A DNA stretch of 64,000 nucleotides from JAOUEA01 sp963734685 (GTDB lineage: Bacteria > Actinomycetota > UBA4738 > HRBIN12). Numbering within the stretch: the first letter of the stretch is position 1; every line of letters starts with the position of its first letter. The position numbers and the translations under genes are program-made. The DNA is taken from positions 1,178,001-1,242,000 of the forward strand of contig CAVTIC010000007.1 of the NCBI GenBank assembly GCA_963734685.1, in the 5' to 3' direction. Below the pieces are notes generated by a model. That model searched no databases. It had not been told where the DNA came from and was given only the letters and a program-made list of their open reading frames with translations. Below are positions 1-9,706 of the stretch, piece by piece.

Positions 1-957
1 GAGCGTGTCGCCGTAGGGGTTGTTCGAGACCTGGATGACGTGCGCCCCGTCGTGGTGGCCGTCGGGCGCGTCGAACCGCAGGTCGAAGGGCTCCGTGTCG
101 GGGCCGAGGACCCTCGGGAGCGTCGCGAGGGTCGTGTCGACCTTAGCGTCCCGATAATCAGGCGATCGAACGATCGCCGCATAAAGCCCGAGCGAGACGT
201 TGTTGACGAAGACCTTCCCGTTGACATCAGCAAGATCCATCGGTCGTTCGACCGCCTCGCCGTAGGCGTCGAGCGCGCCGACGACGTCTTCCCGATCCAG
301 CCCCAGGTCGAGTGCGAGGTGGTTCCGGGTGCCGGCGGGCACGACCACCATCGGGAGTCCCATCTCCGCAGCGATGCTTCCCACGACCGCCTGCGACCCG
401 TCTCCTCCGGCCATGCCGACCACGTCGTGCTTCGGCGCCGTCTCGCGGATGATCGCCACCCAGTCCTGCCCACCTTCGAGCACGACCGGCTCGATCCCTC
501 TGGCACGGCATTCGTCGACCAAGTGGAAGCGTTCGGCCTTGCCGCCCCCGGACTTCAGGTTCATGAACAGCACGCCGTTCGCCGCGGGCGGGACAGGGGT
601 ACCGGGCGTCTCCGCTCCCCGAAGCGCCTGCGTCGTCGTGCCGATCGCGTACCGGGCGAGCCCGGCGGCCACGATCAGCGCGACGATCCTCAGGCCGAGA
701 GAGAGCCCATCGAGATCGTCGTCGCCGATCTGGAGGAGGAACACCGCGACCACCGCGACCACCGCGACGATCACCGCGACGACGCGTCGCGGCCCCGACC
801 GGGTCACGGCCACCCATCCGGCGAGCAGCAGGACCGCGAACAGCACGAGTTGCGCGAGGAGCCTGGGCAGGTCGCCCGCCAACGTCACGATCGTGACGAC
901 GACAACGACAAGCAGCAGCACGAGCGCCACCGCCGCGGCGACCCGTCGAAGGATCAC
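1..957 (-). CDS. Diacylglycerol/lipid kinase family protein with N-terminal membrane segments (3' end cut by window)
   Basis: The frame opens at a GTG at 957, about five bases after a GGAGGG ribosome site, and runs off the window at base 1, leaving 319 residues. Residues 10-100 form about three hydrophobic helices. A diacylglycerol-kinase catalytic domain follows: the signature GGDGSQ is at 184-189, then PAGTRNHLALDLGLD about 25 residues later, and VSNNPYGD near the cut end. The family phosphorylates diacylglycerol or related lipids with ATP at the membrane. The N-terminal membrane anchor is an addition to the usual soluble family plan. The exact lipid substrate cannot be told, and the C-terminal part is missing from the window. 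Fold assignment is firm. Confidence 0.85.
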   Translation of the reverse strand, partial: MILRRVAAAVALVLLLVVVVVTIVTLAGDLPRLLAQLVLFAVLLLAGWVAVTRSGPRRVVAVIVAVVAVVAVFLLQIGDDDLDGLSLGLRIVALIVAAGLARYAIGTTTQALRGAETPGTPVPPAANGVLFMNLKSGGGKAERFHLVDECRARGIEPVVLEGGQDWVAIIRETAPKHDVVGMAGGDGSQAVVGSIAAEMGLPMVVVPAGTRNHLALDLGLDREDVVGALDAYGEAVERPMDLADVNGKVFVNNVSLGLYAAIVRSPDYRDAKVDTTLATLPRVLGPDTEPFDLRFDAPDGHHDGAHVIQVSNNPYGDTL

Positions 958-1056
958 TGCCACCCTCCGTCACTCTCACACGAAGCCCTGAGCACGATCA
1001 GCATGTCCTGGTTCCCAACCACCACGAACCTCCTCGTCACCGCCCGCACGCCGCAG

Positions 1057-1521
1057 CTAGCAGATCTCGCTCACCTTCGCGGACAGGTTCGTCGACGCGC
1101 TCCCGAGCCGCGTCATCGCGGTGCCGATCTCGGTCGCGGCCGCCCCGAGCCCGCCCGCTGACGACACTCCCTTGAGTGCCGTCTCCAAGCCCTCGAACGC
1201 CGTCTTCACCTGGTCGACCGCGGGCTTCAGTTCGGACGATACCGCCGAGAGCGCGGCCTCGAGGTCGGTCTTGGCCTCGGCCGCGGCCGACTTCAAGGCG
1301 TCGACGCCGTCGTTCACCGGGTCCACCTGCGTCAGCGTCGTGAGGGAGGCCTGTAGCGCCATCACGTCGGTGCATGCCGAGGGCGACGGGGAGCCATTGG
1401 ACGCGTCGTCCCCACCGCACCCGCTGGCGACGAGTCCAAGGATCAGCAGCACCACGATCCCGAAGGTCCGAGCCGCCGTCCTCGTCGTACCGACTGCCCC
1501 ACAGCTGCGCTCTTGCGACAT
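1057..1521 (-). CDS. Small lipoprotein, unknown function
   Basis: 154 residues. The ATG at 1521 follows a purine-rich site (aggggggaa). A hydrophobic signal segment at about residues 15-32 ends in a lipobox-like LVASGC, predicting a lipidated exported protein. A short Ser/Pro linker then leads into an alanine-rich helical body with several heptad-like stretches and a final Cys. This resembles the small alpha-helical actinobacterial lipoproteins, but I recognise no named family. It sits between the lipid kinase gene (same strand) and the divergent LuxR regulator. Confidence 0.75.
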   Translation of the reverse strand: MSQERSCGAVGTTRTAARTFGIVVLLILGLVASGCGGDDASNGSPSPSACTDVMALQASLTTLTQVDPVNDGVDALKSAAAEAKTDLEAALSAVSSELKPAVDQVKTAFEGLETALKGVSSAGGLGAAATEIGTAMTRLGSASTNLSAKVSEIC

Positions 1522-1645
1522 GCCTTCCCCCCTCGACTCCTCGAAGCACCTTCCTGCCTGCATATCGCATCCAACACGGAACGGGAATGGGTCGCATCAT
1601 GCAGGGTGCGTGATTCGACGGGTTGAGCCGCATCTCGGCAGCCCC

Positions 1646-1651
1646 TAGGAT
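1646..1651 (+). promoter_or_regulatory. -10 box of leaderless LuxR/MalT-like gene
   Basis: TAGGAT with TTGAGC 17 bases upstream (1623-1628). The GTG start at 1658 is six bases after the box, which places the expected transcription start on the start codon. Confidence 0.6.
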
Positions 1652-1657
1652 TCGCCG

Positions 1658-3901
1658 GTGACCGCGGATCACCTCGAGGGATCAGGCACCGACGAGCTCG
1701 ACGGGCTGCTGCTCGACGCGAAGCTCTCGATCCCGCACCCACGTCCAGAGGCCGTCAGCCGAGCCTCGACCATCGCCTCGGGTCGAGCGAGCGATCGCCG
1801 CGTGGTGGCCGTGACGGCGCCGGCGGGCTACGGCAAGTCGACCCTGCTGGCGCAGTGGGCCGACGCCGAGGATCGTCGCGTGGCCTGGGTGTCGCTGGAC
1901 CGACTCGACGACGATCCGATGGTCCTGCTCTCCACACTTGCATCCGCGTACGCCCGGGTCTCACCCGAGGACGCCGACCTGATCGCCGACATGGGGGGCC
2001 TCGGCACATCGGCCCTCGGACGCGCCGCTCCGCGCCTGGCGTCCGTGTTGCGGACGAGCCCAGCGGCGTTCGTGCTCATGCTCGACGATCTACACGAGCT
2101 TCGGTCGCCGGCATGTCACGACGTGCTGGGCGTGGTGATCGCCGGTATCCCTCAGGGCTCGCAGCTCGTGGCCGCGAGCCGGTCCGAGCAACCCCACGTC
2201 GCGAGGCTCCGAGCATCGGGCGATGTGCTGGAACTCGCGACAGAGGATCTCGCCCTCGATCCCGCCGGCGCCAAACAGATCTTCGCGGAGGCCAGCGTCA
2301 GCCTCACGGACGACTCGGCGGCCACGGTGATCGAACGGACCGAGGGGTGGCCGGTCGGTCTCTACCTCGCGTCGTTGATCGCGAGCGACGGGAAGTCCGA
2401 TGCCCTCGCGGTCTCTGGTGACGACCGGTACGTCGCCGACTACCTCTATCGCGAGTCGGTGATGCAACTGCCGGAGGAGACCCAGCGCTTCCTTCGGCGG
2501 ACGGCGATGCTCGATCAGGTGAGCGGCTCGCTCTGCGATGCGGTCCTCGAGACGACAGGATCGCACGAGATGCTGCGGAGCCTGGAGCGGTCCAACACGT
2601 TCCTGATCCCGCTCGATCGCCGACGGGGCTGGTATCGCTACCACGCCCTGTTCCGGGAGTTCCTGGAAGGCGAACTCGGTCGGGCCGAGCCCGACATCGT
2701 CATGAAGCTCCACCTGCGTGCTGCCGACTGGTACGAAGCGAACGGGTCGTCGGCGATGGCCCTGAACCATCTGCTGCACACGGACGAGCGAGAGCGCAGC
2801 GTGCAGCTCGCGACGTCCCTGACGCTGGAAACGTATGCGGCCGGACACATGTCTACGGTTCAGCGGTGGCTGTCGGCGCTCGGCGACGACGCCATCGAGG
2901 GGTACCCCCCGCTCGCCGTGCTCGCCGCATGGGTCGCGGCGATGACCGGGCACACGGCAGACACCCAGCGATGGGCGACATTCGTCGATGGCGCTTCGTT
3001 CGAGCTGGCCCCGGCGGACGGCAGTGCATCGTTCGCCTCCGCGAGGGCGATGCTCCGCACCGCCCTCTGTCCCGCGGGGCCGGAGCAGGCGGTGACCGAC
3101 GCGACGTTCGCGGTCGCCCAGGAGCCGCCGTGGAGTCCGTGGCGCGACCAGGCGCTCGGCCTGGCCGGAGAGGCGTACCTGCTCACGGGCGAGACCGAGC
3201 GAGCCAGGACTGCCTTCGAGGAGTCCTCGGCGGTGTCGAAGGGAGCGGGCAACTCCGATGCGTTCGTCATCAGCGAGTCCGAGCGCGCGCTCCTGGCGAT
3301 GGATCGAGGCCTGTGGGACGACGCAGCCGACCGGCTCGAGGAAGCCCTCGCCGCCATCGACCACGGGCGCATGCACGACTACGCGATGAGCGTGCTCGCG
3401 TTCGCCGGGGCCGCACGTCTCGCGCTCCATCGAGGTGACCTCGATGCCGTCAACCGGCATCTGACGCAAGCGATGCGGGCCCGACCGACGCTGACGTTCG
3501 TGCTGCCCGCGCTCGCGGTCCGTGTGCGACTGCACCTGGCGAAGGTGTGCTGGGCGATCGACGACCACACGACGGCCCGGCATCTGATGCGAGAGATCGA
3601 CGACATCCTGCTCCAACGGCCGTCGCTGGGAACGCTCGTCGACGACGTCGCGGAGTTCCGGGCGTTGATGGACGAGGCCGGACGGGTCGCCGCGAGCGGC
3701 GGGCCGCCGCTCACCCCGGCGGAGCTCCGGTTGCTCCCCTACCTGCAGACGCACCTCACCCTGCGCGAGATCGGCGATCGACTCTTCGTCTCCCGCAACA
3801 CCGTGAGCTCGGAGGTCAGCTCGATCTACCGGAAGCTGGGCGTCTCGTCGCGAAGCGATGCGGTCGAGCGGGCCACGGCTATCGGTCTGCTCGGCGGGTA
3901 G
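1658..3901 (+). CDS. MalT-like ATP-dependent LuxR-family transcriptional regulator
   Basis: 747 residues from a GTG start set by the -10 box just upstream. A Walker A motif (APAGYGKST, residues about 54-62) opens an AAA/STAND ATPase domain, with MLDDLHELRS as the likely Walker B region. A long alpha-helical TPR-like region follows (about 330-670). The last 65 residues form a LuxR/GerE DNA-binding domain (LTPAELRLLPYL then SRNTVSSEVSSIYRKLG). Proteins of this plan bind an inducer and ATP, oligomerise and activate promoters. The inducer and target genes are unknown. The stop lies 15 bases from that of the convergent carboxymuconolactone decarboxylase-like gene, and a 6-bp stem spans it. Confidence 0.9.
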   Translation: MTADHLEGSGTDELDGLLLDAKLSIPHPRPEAVSRASTIASGRASDRRVVAVTAPAGYGKSTLLAQWADAEDRRVAWVSLDRLDDDPMVLLSTLASAYARVSPEDADLIADMGGLGTSALGRAAPRLASVLRTSPAAFVLMLDDLHELRSPACHDVLGVVIAGIPQGSQLVAASRSEQPHVARLRASGDVLELATEDLALDPAGAKQIFAEASVSLTDDSAATVIERTEGWPVGLYLASLIASDGKSDALAVSGDDRYVADYLYRESVMQLPEETQRFLRRTAMLDQVSGSLCDAVLETTGSHEMLRSLERSNTFLIPLDRRRGWYRYHALFREFLEGELGRAEPDIVMKLHLRAADWYEANGSSAMALNHLLHTDERERSVQLATSLTLETYAAGHMSTVQRWLSALGDDAIEGYPPLAVLAAWVAAMTGHTADTQRWATFVDGASFELAPADGSASFASARAMLRTALCPAGPEQAVTDATFAVAQEPPWSPWRDQALGLAGEAYLLTGETERARTAFEESSAVSKGAGNSDAFVISESERALLAMDRGLWDDAADRLEEALAAIDHGRMHDYAMSVLAFAGAARLALHRGDLDAVNRHLTQAMRARPTLTFVLPALAVRVRLHLAKVCWAIDDHTTARHLMREIDDILLQRPSLGTLVDDVAEFRALMDEAGRVAASGGPPLTPAELRLLPYLQTHLTLREIGDRLFVSRNTVSSEVSSIYRKLGVSSRSDAVERATAIGLLGG

Positions 3902-3916
3902 CCGCCGTCGGAGGGG

Positions 3917-4243
3917 CTAGCCCTCAAGCGCGTCGTCGAGGTCGTGGCCGAGCGCGAGCGCGACCTTCGGAGCGGCGGCCACGGCGTGGGGTAGCCCGAC
4001 GACGGGAACCACGCCGACCAGCACATCGACGATCTCGGCAGGTGAGGCGCCGCTGCTGACCGCGGCGTCGGCATGGGCGCCATAGGATGGGCCTGCGCCG
4101 CCGACCGCCACCAGCGCGGCGAGCCGAACGAGGGCGAGGGTCTTCGGATCGAGGAGCTCGGCGTCGACGCAACCACCGGCTCGGTCGTCCACGAACTCGG
4201 CATCGCTGACGGCCAGACGGCGCAAGCGGTCCATGTAGTCCAC
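3917..4243 (-). CDS. Carboxymuconolactone decarboxylase / AhpD-like family protein
   Basis: About 108 residues. The GTG at 4243 is nine bases after GGAGGAGG; an ATG four codons later is possible. The helical core (LALVRLAALVAVGGAGPSY, then ASPAEIVDVLVGVVPVVGLP) matches the CMD fold, whose members are either decarboxylases of aromatic degradation or thiol peroxidase partners such as AhpD. The C-x-x-C pair typical of AhpD is not visible, so a peroxidase role is doubtful. It converges on the LuxR-type gene and is not obviously in an operon. Confidence 0.75.
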   Translation of the reverse strand: MDYMDRLRRLAVSDAEFVDDRAGGCVDAELLDPKTLALVRLAALVAVGGAGPSYGAHADAAVSSGASPAEIVDVLVGVVPVVGLPHAVAAAPKVALALGHDLDDALEG

Positions 4244-4517
4244 CGCCCTCAACCTCCTCCAGTCGGCGGCCTCCTCGTGGACCGTCAGACAGATGGTGCG
4301 ATGCGACGTCGGCGGCGACATCACACAGACCGCGTGAAGCGCCGCCGGCAACCTTCACGCGGTTTGTGCGAGGCGGTCTCGATCGCCTTGCCGGATGATG
4401 GGTCGAGGCCGGTCGGCCGAGCGAGATCGAACCGACCAGAACGCTGGCCCGACCCGCCTCGCCTCACCGTCGATATCGCGGCCCAGCTGGTCGAGACTCG
4501 CTTTCAGGGGGGGACCC

Positions 4518-5663
4518 ATGAGCGACGAGGCAACGAGCGCCACATCGGATCCGCCGAGCACGAGCACGCTCGACGCCACCTCGACGCCCGGCTCGGCGCC
4601 CTTGGCCCCGGTCCCCAAGATCGGGGCATGGGCGTGGAGCTTCATCGGGGTCGTGGTGGCGACGGCGATCATCGTCACGGCGTTGGGTGCCGTCAGCGAG
4701 ATCGTGCTGCCGCTCCTCTTCGCCGCCGTCCTGGCGGTCATCTTCAAGCCTCTGGTCGGGAGGCTGAAGCGCCACGGACTCAAGCCCACCCTGGCCGCCG
4801 GTCTGATCGTGCTCGGCCTGCTCTTGCTGATGACCGTCGTCGTGGTCGCGACCGCGCGGGGCATAGTCGCCCAGACCGACGAGATCGGCGCGTCGGTCGA
4901 CGCGGCGATCGACAACGCGGGCTCGCTCGGCATCGACGAGGCCACGCTCGAGGATGTCCGGGCCGCGAGCGAAGAGACGGCTCCCGCCGTGGCCGAAGGC
5001 TTCCTCACCAAGCTGGTCTCCGGACTCAGCGCGTTGGTCGGCCTGGCCGGCGGCTTGATCCTCGGAGCGCTGATCATGTACTACCTGCTCAAGGACGGCA
5101 GACGGCTGCGGCATGCCGTCGTAGCGCAGATCGATCCACCGGCCCGCGGTGAAGTCGACGACTTCATCGATGACGCGTGCCGGATCCTGCGCGAATACGG
5201 ACGGGGCCGCACCGTGATGTCCGCGATCGTGTCGGTGGTGATCGGTGTCGCGAGCCTGCTGCTCGGCTTGCCGCTCGTGTTCACGATCGTCGTCGTGAAC
5301 TTCGTGGGCGGCTACATCCCCTACATCGGCGCCTTCCTCGGCGGGGGGCTGGCCGTGATCGTCGCCCTCGGTGAGGGCGGGGTCGGGGTCGCCGCCGTCA
5401 TGCTCGCGGTGGTGCTCGTCGCGAACCTCGCGCTCGAGAACTTCGTCGAGCCCAAGGTCATGGGACGCACGCTCGACATCCATCCCTTGGTCGTGCTCGT
5501 CGTCACCGCGCTGGGGGGTTTCCTCGCCGGCATCGTCGGCCTGATCCTGGCGGTGCCCTTCACCGTGATCGCGGGGAACGCGATCGGTCGTCTCCGGAGA
5601 CGGGGCTTCTTCAAGGTGGTGGCCGACAAGGCCCAGCCGACCGTGAAGAGCCTGCTGGATTGA
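4518..5663 (+). CDS. AI-2E transporter / PerM family permease
   Basis: 381 residues. The ATG at 4518 follows a G-rich ribosome site (agggggggaccc). After a 35-residue polar, Thr/Ser-rich N terminus come about eight membrane helices: two early hairpins, a large soluble insert, then a cluster beginning VMSAIVSVVIGVASLLLG and the family-typical GGYIPYIGAFLGG, with ENFVEPKVMG near the end. Family members export AI-2 or other small molecules or act as Na+/H+ antiporters, so the substrate cannot be assigned. It is the first gene of a same-strand run of membrane proteins (4.5-9.7 kb). Confidence 0.9.
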   Translation: MSDEATSATSDPPSTSTLDATSTPGSAPLAPVPKIGAWAWSFIGVVVATAIIVTALGAVSEIVLPLLFAAVLAVIFKPLVGRLKRHGLKPTLAAGLIVLGLLLLMTVVVVATARGIVAQTDEIGASVDAAIDNAGSLGIDEATLEDVRAASEETAPAVAEGFLTKLVSGLSALVGLAGGLILGALIMYYLLKDGRRLRHAVVAQIDPPARGEVDDFIDDACRILREYGRGRTVMSAIVSVVIGVASLLLGLPLVFTIVVVNFVGGYIPYIGAFLGGGLAVIVALGEGGVGVAAVMLAVVLVANLALENFVEPKVMGRTLDIHPLVVLVVTALGGFLAGIVGLILAVPFTVIAGNAIGRLRRRGFFKVVADKAQPTVKSLLD

Positions 5664-5682
5664 CGAGTCGGCGCAGACGGGC

Positions 5683-6663
5683 ATGGGCGACGAGGTGAAC
5701 GCGCGAGCCGACGGGCAGACGCCCGGCGTGAACGGACGCACGGCCGGACTGCAGACCCGGGTATCGCGATCGCTCGTCGGCCAGACATGGGATCGGATGC
5801 TCGAGGTCGAGTTCCTCGACCGGAGCGTGGCCCTCGCAGGCAAGGCGTTCGTCTCCTTCTTCCCGCTCGTGATCGTCGTCGTCGCCTTCGTGCCCGACTC
5901 GTTGCGCACGTCGATCCGTACAGCCGTGCTCGCCCGATTCGGGATCGAGGGGGATGCGCTCGCCCTCGCGAGGGAGGCGTTCTCGTCGACGGACGACGTC
6001 CGCAAGGCCACGGGTGTGCTCGGCCTCGTGCTCACGCTCCTCTTCGCGACCTCGTTCACCCTGTCGCTGCAGCGCTGCTATCTCCGCGCCTGGCGCCGCC
6101 CGCCGGGCGCCGGCGTCCGACATCACTGGCGCGGGGCTTTGTGGCTCCTGGCGATCCTGACGATGTTGTCGGTGTTGGGCGCCCTGCGAGGCGTGCTCGA
6201 CGGAGGGGCCGAAGCCCTGCTCTTCGCGATCCTGTCGCTGACGGTGGTCTCCGGGCTGTGGTGGTTCACGGCCTGGCTGTTCCTCCTCGGCGAGGTCCGG
6301 GCCCGCGTGCTGGCACCGACCGGCGTGATCACGGGCCTGGCCCTGGCCGGGTTCGCGGCCTCCGCGGCGGTCTGGATGCCGATGATGGTGACGCACAACG
6401 AGGCGCAGTTCGGCTTCTTCGGCATCGCCTTGGCGCTCGTGACGTGGTTCTCGGGCGCGGCGGTCTGCGTCGTGCTGGGCATGTGCGCGGGGGCGATCCT
6501 CGCCGAGGACGCCGGCCGGATCGGGCGGTCCATCCGGGGCGGCGACGTGTCCACGCTCACCCCCGATGCTCCCCCGAACCTTCCACCCCCCACACGCCCC
6601 GGAGCCTCCGGGATGCGATCGAGCGTACCGACGATCGATGAAGGAGCCTGGGATGGCGAGTGA
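5683..6663 (+). CDS. YihY/BrkB-type inner membrane protein
   Basis: 326 residues, starting 19 bases after the previous stop. Six hydrophobic helices follow a 45-residue N terminus. The pattern of a first helix rich in Phe/Val after LAGKAFVSFFPL, then FTLSLQRCYLRAW, resembles the YihY/BrkB (UPF0761) family, sometimes misnamed ribonuclease BN. Function is unknown. The last 11 bases overlap the next gene, which has its own AAGGAG site inside this reading frame, so the two are probably translationally coupled. Confidence 0.75.
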   Translation: MGDEVNARADGQTPGVNGRTAGLQTRVSRSLVGQTWDRMLEVEFLDRSVALAGKAFVSFFPLVIVVVAFVPDSLRTSIRTAVLARFGIEGDALALAREAFSSTDDVRKATGVLGLVLTLLFATSFTLSLQRCYLRAWRRPPGAGVRHHWRGALWLLAILTMLSVLGALRGVLDGGAEALLFAILSLTVVSGLWWFTAWLFLLGEVRARVLAPTGVITGLALAGFAASAAVWMPMMVTHNEAQFGFFGIALALVTWFSGAAVCVVLGMCAGAILAEDAGRIGRSIRGGDVSTLTPDAPPNLPPPTRPGASGMRSSVPTIDEGAWDGE

Positions 6664-9121
6664 GGGAACCGTGCCGGCAGCGATGTCCGACGCGTCCGGC
6701 GGGTCGACCGACATCGGTCAGCGACGACGGCCCGCCGGGTTCAGGGTCTTCTCGTCGGCGTCGGATGCTCCACGATCTCGGCGGCCGACGGACGGCGTGC
6801 TGCTGGGCGCGGCGATCCTGGGCGCGATCGTCATGTCGTTCCACGCTCCGGGACCGACCGCGATCGACACCGCCGCCACCGACCTCGTCGCCGGGTTGCC
6901 CGGGCTCGGCGGGTGGTTCTGGGAGGTCGCCTACCTCCTGCTCCTGATCTGGGCCGCGTGCCTGCTGATCCTCCCCTTGGTCGCGCACGGTCGCACCCGC
7001 CTCTTCGTCCTCGAGGTCGTGGCGGGGGGATCGGCGCTGGGTGCCGCGATCCTCGTGGGCGGCGCTGAGGGGACCGATACGTCGACGAGCCTCCACGGCT
7101 TCATCAACTCAACCTCGCCGCCGATCTACGTGGCGACCCGCATCGCCGTCGCCACCGCCGTCATCGTGACGGCGTCGCCCGACCTGGCACGGCCGCTGCG
7201 GCTGGTCGGTCGGTGGCTGATCGCGATCGGCATGGCGTCGAGCGTCGCGCTCGGCGCCTCCCTCCCGATCGGCGTCCTGGCGGGGTTCCTGATCGGGTTC
7301 GGATCGGCCGCCGTGGTGCACCTGCTGTTCGGCTCACCGGGCGGGCGGCTCACACTCGACCAAGTGACCGAGGTGCTCGGAGAGCTCGGGGTCGACGCCA
7401 CCGCGACACGCGACGCTGCGCTGCAGCCGCGGGGCGTGGCGATCACCCTCGCGTCGACCTCGCAGGGACGGCCGCTGGTGGTCAAGGTGTTCGGTCGGGA
7501 CGCCCAGGACGGTCAGCTCGTGGCCGCGACCTGGTACGCGATCTGGCATCGCGGCGCGAAGCGGGTCCGAGTGGGACGGCTCCAACAGGTCGAACACGAA
7601 GCGTTCGTCACGCTGGCGGCCGAACGGGGGGGTGTGGCCGTGCTGCCGGCGCTCGCGGCCGGCGAGACCCACCAGGGCGATGCCGTCCTCGTTCTCGATG
7701 CGAGTGCCCGCATGCTCGGTTCCCTCGAGGCCGACGAGATCGACGTCGAGCGCATCAGCGGTGCGTGGCGTGTCCTCGCCGACCTCCACGAGCTCGGCAT
7801 CTCGCACGGGCACGTCGACGCCACGACGGTGGTCGTGCGAGACGCCGGGTCGCCGGCGCTCACCGACTTCGGCGCGGCGCAGATCGCGGCGTCCGAGGGA
7901 GCGTTGAAGACCGACCGAGCTCAGCTCCTGGTGACGACGGCGCTCGCCGCCGACACCGACCGCGCGCTCGACGGCGCCGCCGCCGTGATCGGTGACGAAG
8001 GCCTCGCCGAGATCCTGCCGTTCCTGCAGCCCGCGGCGTTCGAGTTCGAGACCCGCAAGGCGCTGCACGACCAGAAGCTCGACCTGAAGGCGCTTCGTGA
8101 GCAGATCGCCGAGCGCACCGGCACCGAGATCCCACCTCTCGAGCCGTTGCAGCGCGTCACGTGGCGATCGCTGCTCAAGGTGGCCGTCGCCGCGTTCCTC
8201 GCCTCCACGCTGATCTCCGCCTTCGCGAACATCGGCATCGACACGATCGTCGAACAGTTCCAGAGCGCAGACTGGTGGTGGCTGTTGGGAGCCCTGATCC
8301 TGTCGCCCATCTCGCAGGTGCCCCAGGCGTTCTCGACGATGGGGGCGACGGTGCACGAGATCAGGTTCTGGCCCGTGCTGATGCTTCAGTACGGGGTCCA
8401 GTTCATCTCCCTGGCGGTGCCGAGTTCCGCCGCCCGGCTCGCGCTCGAGGTGCGCTTCTGGGAACGCGTCGGTGTGCCCGGTGCTGGCGCGCTCTCGATC
8501 GGCATGCTCGACAGCTTCAGCACCTTCGTGATCCAGGTGCTCCTCATCGTCGTCATCCTGGCGACCGACGCGGTGAGCCTCCGCCTCTCGTCGACATCGT
8601 CCGGGTCGTCGAGCGAGGGATCGAGCATCGACTGGACGACCGTGCTGATCGCCGTCGCCCTCGTCCTGCTCGCGCTCGGCATCGCCTACCTGGTGCCGAA
8701 GACGCGCGCCAAGCTCCACGGCTTCCGGGAGACCCTTCGCAAGCAGTGGGCCGACGCGAAGGAAGCGCTGCTCGTACTCCGCCATCCGAAGAAGGTCGTG
8801 CTGTTGCTGGGGGGCAACCTGATCGCACAGGTGATGCTCGCGATCATCCTCGGCGTCTGCCTGCACGCGTTCGGGCACTCGGCGTCGCTCGCTGCGCTGA
8901 TCCTCGTGAACACGTTCGTGAGCCTCTTCGCGGGGTTCATGCCCGTACCGGGAGGCGTCGGTGTGGCGGAGGCCGGGTACACGGCGGGGCTGATCGCGAT
9001 CGGCGTCCCCGAAGGGGCGGCGACATCGACCGCGCTCGCGTTCCGGCTCGTCACCTTCTACCTGCCGCCGCTCTGGGGCGGGTTCGCGATGCGTTGGATG
9101 AAGCGGCAATCGAACCTGTAG
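6653..9121 (+). CDS. Kinase-like domain fused to lysylphosphatidylglycerol synthase-type flippase membrane domain
   Basis: 822 residues. The ATG at 6653 is preceded by AAGGAG at 6641-6646. Residues about 45-220 hold membrane helices. Residues about 235-480 look like a protein/aminoglycoside-kinase fold: VVKVFG with Lys278, HGHVDATTVVV at 385 and LTDFGAA with Asp405. The usual catalytic HGD or HRD is HGH here, suggesting a pseudokinase. From about 505 comes a UPF0104/lysylphosphatidylglycerol synthase membrane domain of about eight helices, including FMPVPGGVGVAEAGY. Such domains move lipids across the membrane; without the soluble aminoacyl-transferase domain it is probably not a synthase. 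It overlaps the upstream YihY gene. Confidence 0.85.
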   Translation: MASEGTVPAAMSDASGGSTDIGQRRRPAGFRVFSSASDAPRSRRPTDGVLLGAAILGAIVMSFHAPGPTAIDTAATDLVAGLPGLGGWFWEVAYLLLLIWAACLLILPLVAHGRTRLFVLEVVAGGSALGAAILVGGAEGTDTSTSLHGFINSTSPPIYVATRIAVATAVIVTASPDLARPLRLVGRWLIAIGMASSVALGASLPIGVLAGFLIGFGSAAVVHLLFGSPGGRLTLDQVTEVLGELGVDATATRDAALQPRGVAITLASTSQGRPLVVKVFGRDAQDGQLVAATWYAIWHRGAKRVRVGRLQQVEHEAFVTLAAERGGVAVLPALAAGETHQGDAVLVLDASARMLGSLEADEIDVERISGAWRVLADLHELGISHGHVDATTVVVRDAGSPALTDFGAAQIAASEGALKTDRAQLLVTTALAADTDRALDGAAAVIGDEGLAEILPFLQPAAFEFETRKALHDQKLDLKALREQIAERTGTEIPPLEPLQRVTWRSLLKVAVAAFLASTLISAFANIGIDTIVEQFQSADWWWLLGALILSPISQVPQAFSTMGATVHEIRFWPVLMLQYGVQFISLAVPSSAARLALEVRFWERVGVPGAGALSIGMLDSFSTFVIQVLLIVVILATDAVSLRLSSTSSGSSSEGSSIDWTTVLIAVALVLLALGIAYLVPKTRAKLHGFRETLRKQWADAKEALLVLRHPKKVVLLLGGNLIAQVMLAIILGVCLHAFGHSASLAALILVNTFVSLFAGFMPVPGGVGVAEAGYTAGLIAIGVPEGAATSTALAFRLVTFYLPPLWGGFAMRWMKRQSNL

Positions 9122-9148
9122 GGCGTCGGCTCAAGAGGGGGTCTGGGG

Positions 9149-9682
9149 ATGGGAGATGTTCCGGCAGCTGAGCGGACGTGGATGCACCTCGTCCTGTCCG
9201 CCGTGCGAGCGATCGTGACCGCCACGGTGCTCGTGGCGCTGTATTACCTGCTCCCTCTCGACGATCTCTCCGGCGCGTCGGCCGTGGGTGGCCTCATCGT
9301 CGGCATCGTCATCTTCCTCGCGCTCGTCGCCTGGGAGGTCTGGAGGATCCTGCGCTCGGTCCATCCGGAGACACGCGCGCTGGAGGCGTTGTTCGTCGTG
9401 CTGCCGCTGTTCATCCTGATGTTCGCGACGGCCTACTTCCTGATGGGACGGGCCGAACCCGCGGACTTCACCGAGCCGTTGACGCGCTCCGATGCCCTCT
9501 ACTTCACCGTCACCGTCTTCGCGACCGTCGGGTTCGGCGATGTGTCCCCGCAGGGCGAGACCACCCGCCTCGTCGTCACCGGACAGATGATCCTCGATCT
9601 GATCTTCCTCGGCGTCGGGATCCGGACGATCCTCGGCGCGGTGCAGAAGAGCAAGGAGCGCTCGACGAGCGACCGAACCTGA
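9149..9682 (+). CDS. Two-pore-helix type potassium channel protein
   Basis: 177 residues from an ATG after a G-rich site. Two N-terminal helices (about 15-35 and 45-65) precede a pore module: one helix at 80-98, a re-entrant pore helix with selectivity filter TVGFGD at 126-131, then a final helix. This matches the Ion_trans_2 (KcsA-like) family and predicts a K+-selective tetrameric channel. No regulatory RCK or cyclic-nucleotide domain is attached. It ends the run of membrane-protein genes and lies just before a tRNA on the other strand. Confidence 0.9.
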   Translation: MGDVPAAERTWMHLVLSAVRAIVTATVLVALYYLLPLDDLSGASAVGGLIVGIVIFLALVAWEVWRILRSVHPETRALEALFVVLPLFILMFATAYFLMGRAEPADFTEPLTRSDALYFTVTVFATVGFGDVSPQGETTRLVVTGQMILDLIFLGVGIRTILGAVQKSKERSTSDRT

Positions 9683-9706
9683 CGCTCACACGATCCGAGT
9701 CCCCGG

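Noticed and set aside
227..979. 250-residue minus-strand frame at the left end
   Set aside because: Arg/Gly-rich shadow of the lipid-kinase gene, whose GGDGSQ motif is in the neighbouring frame.
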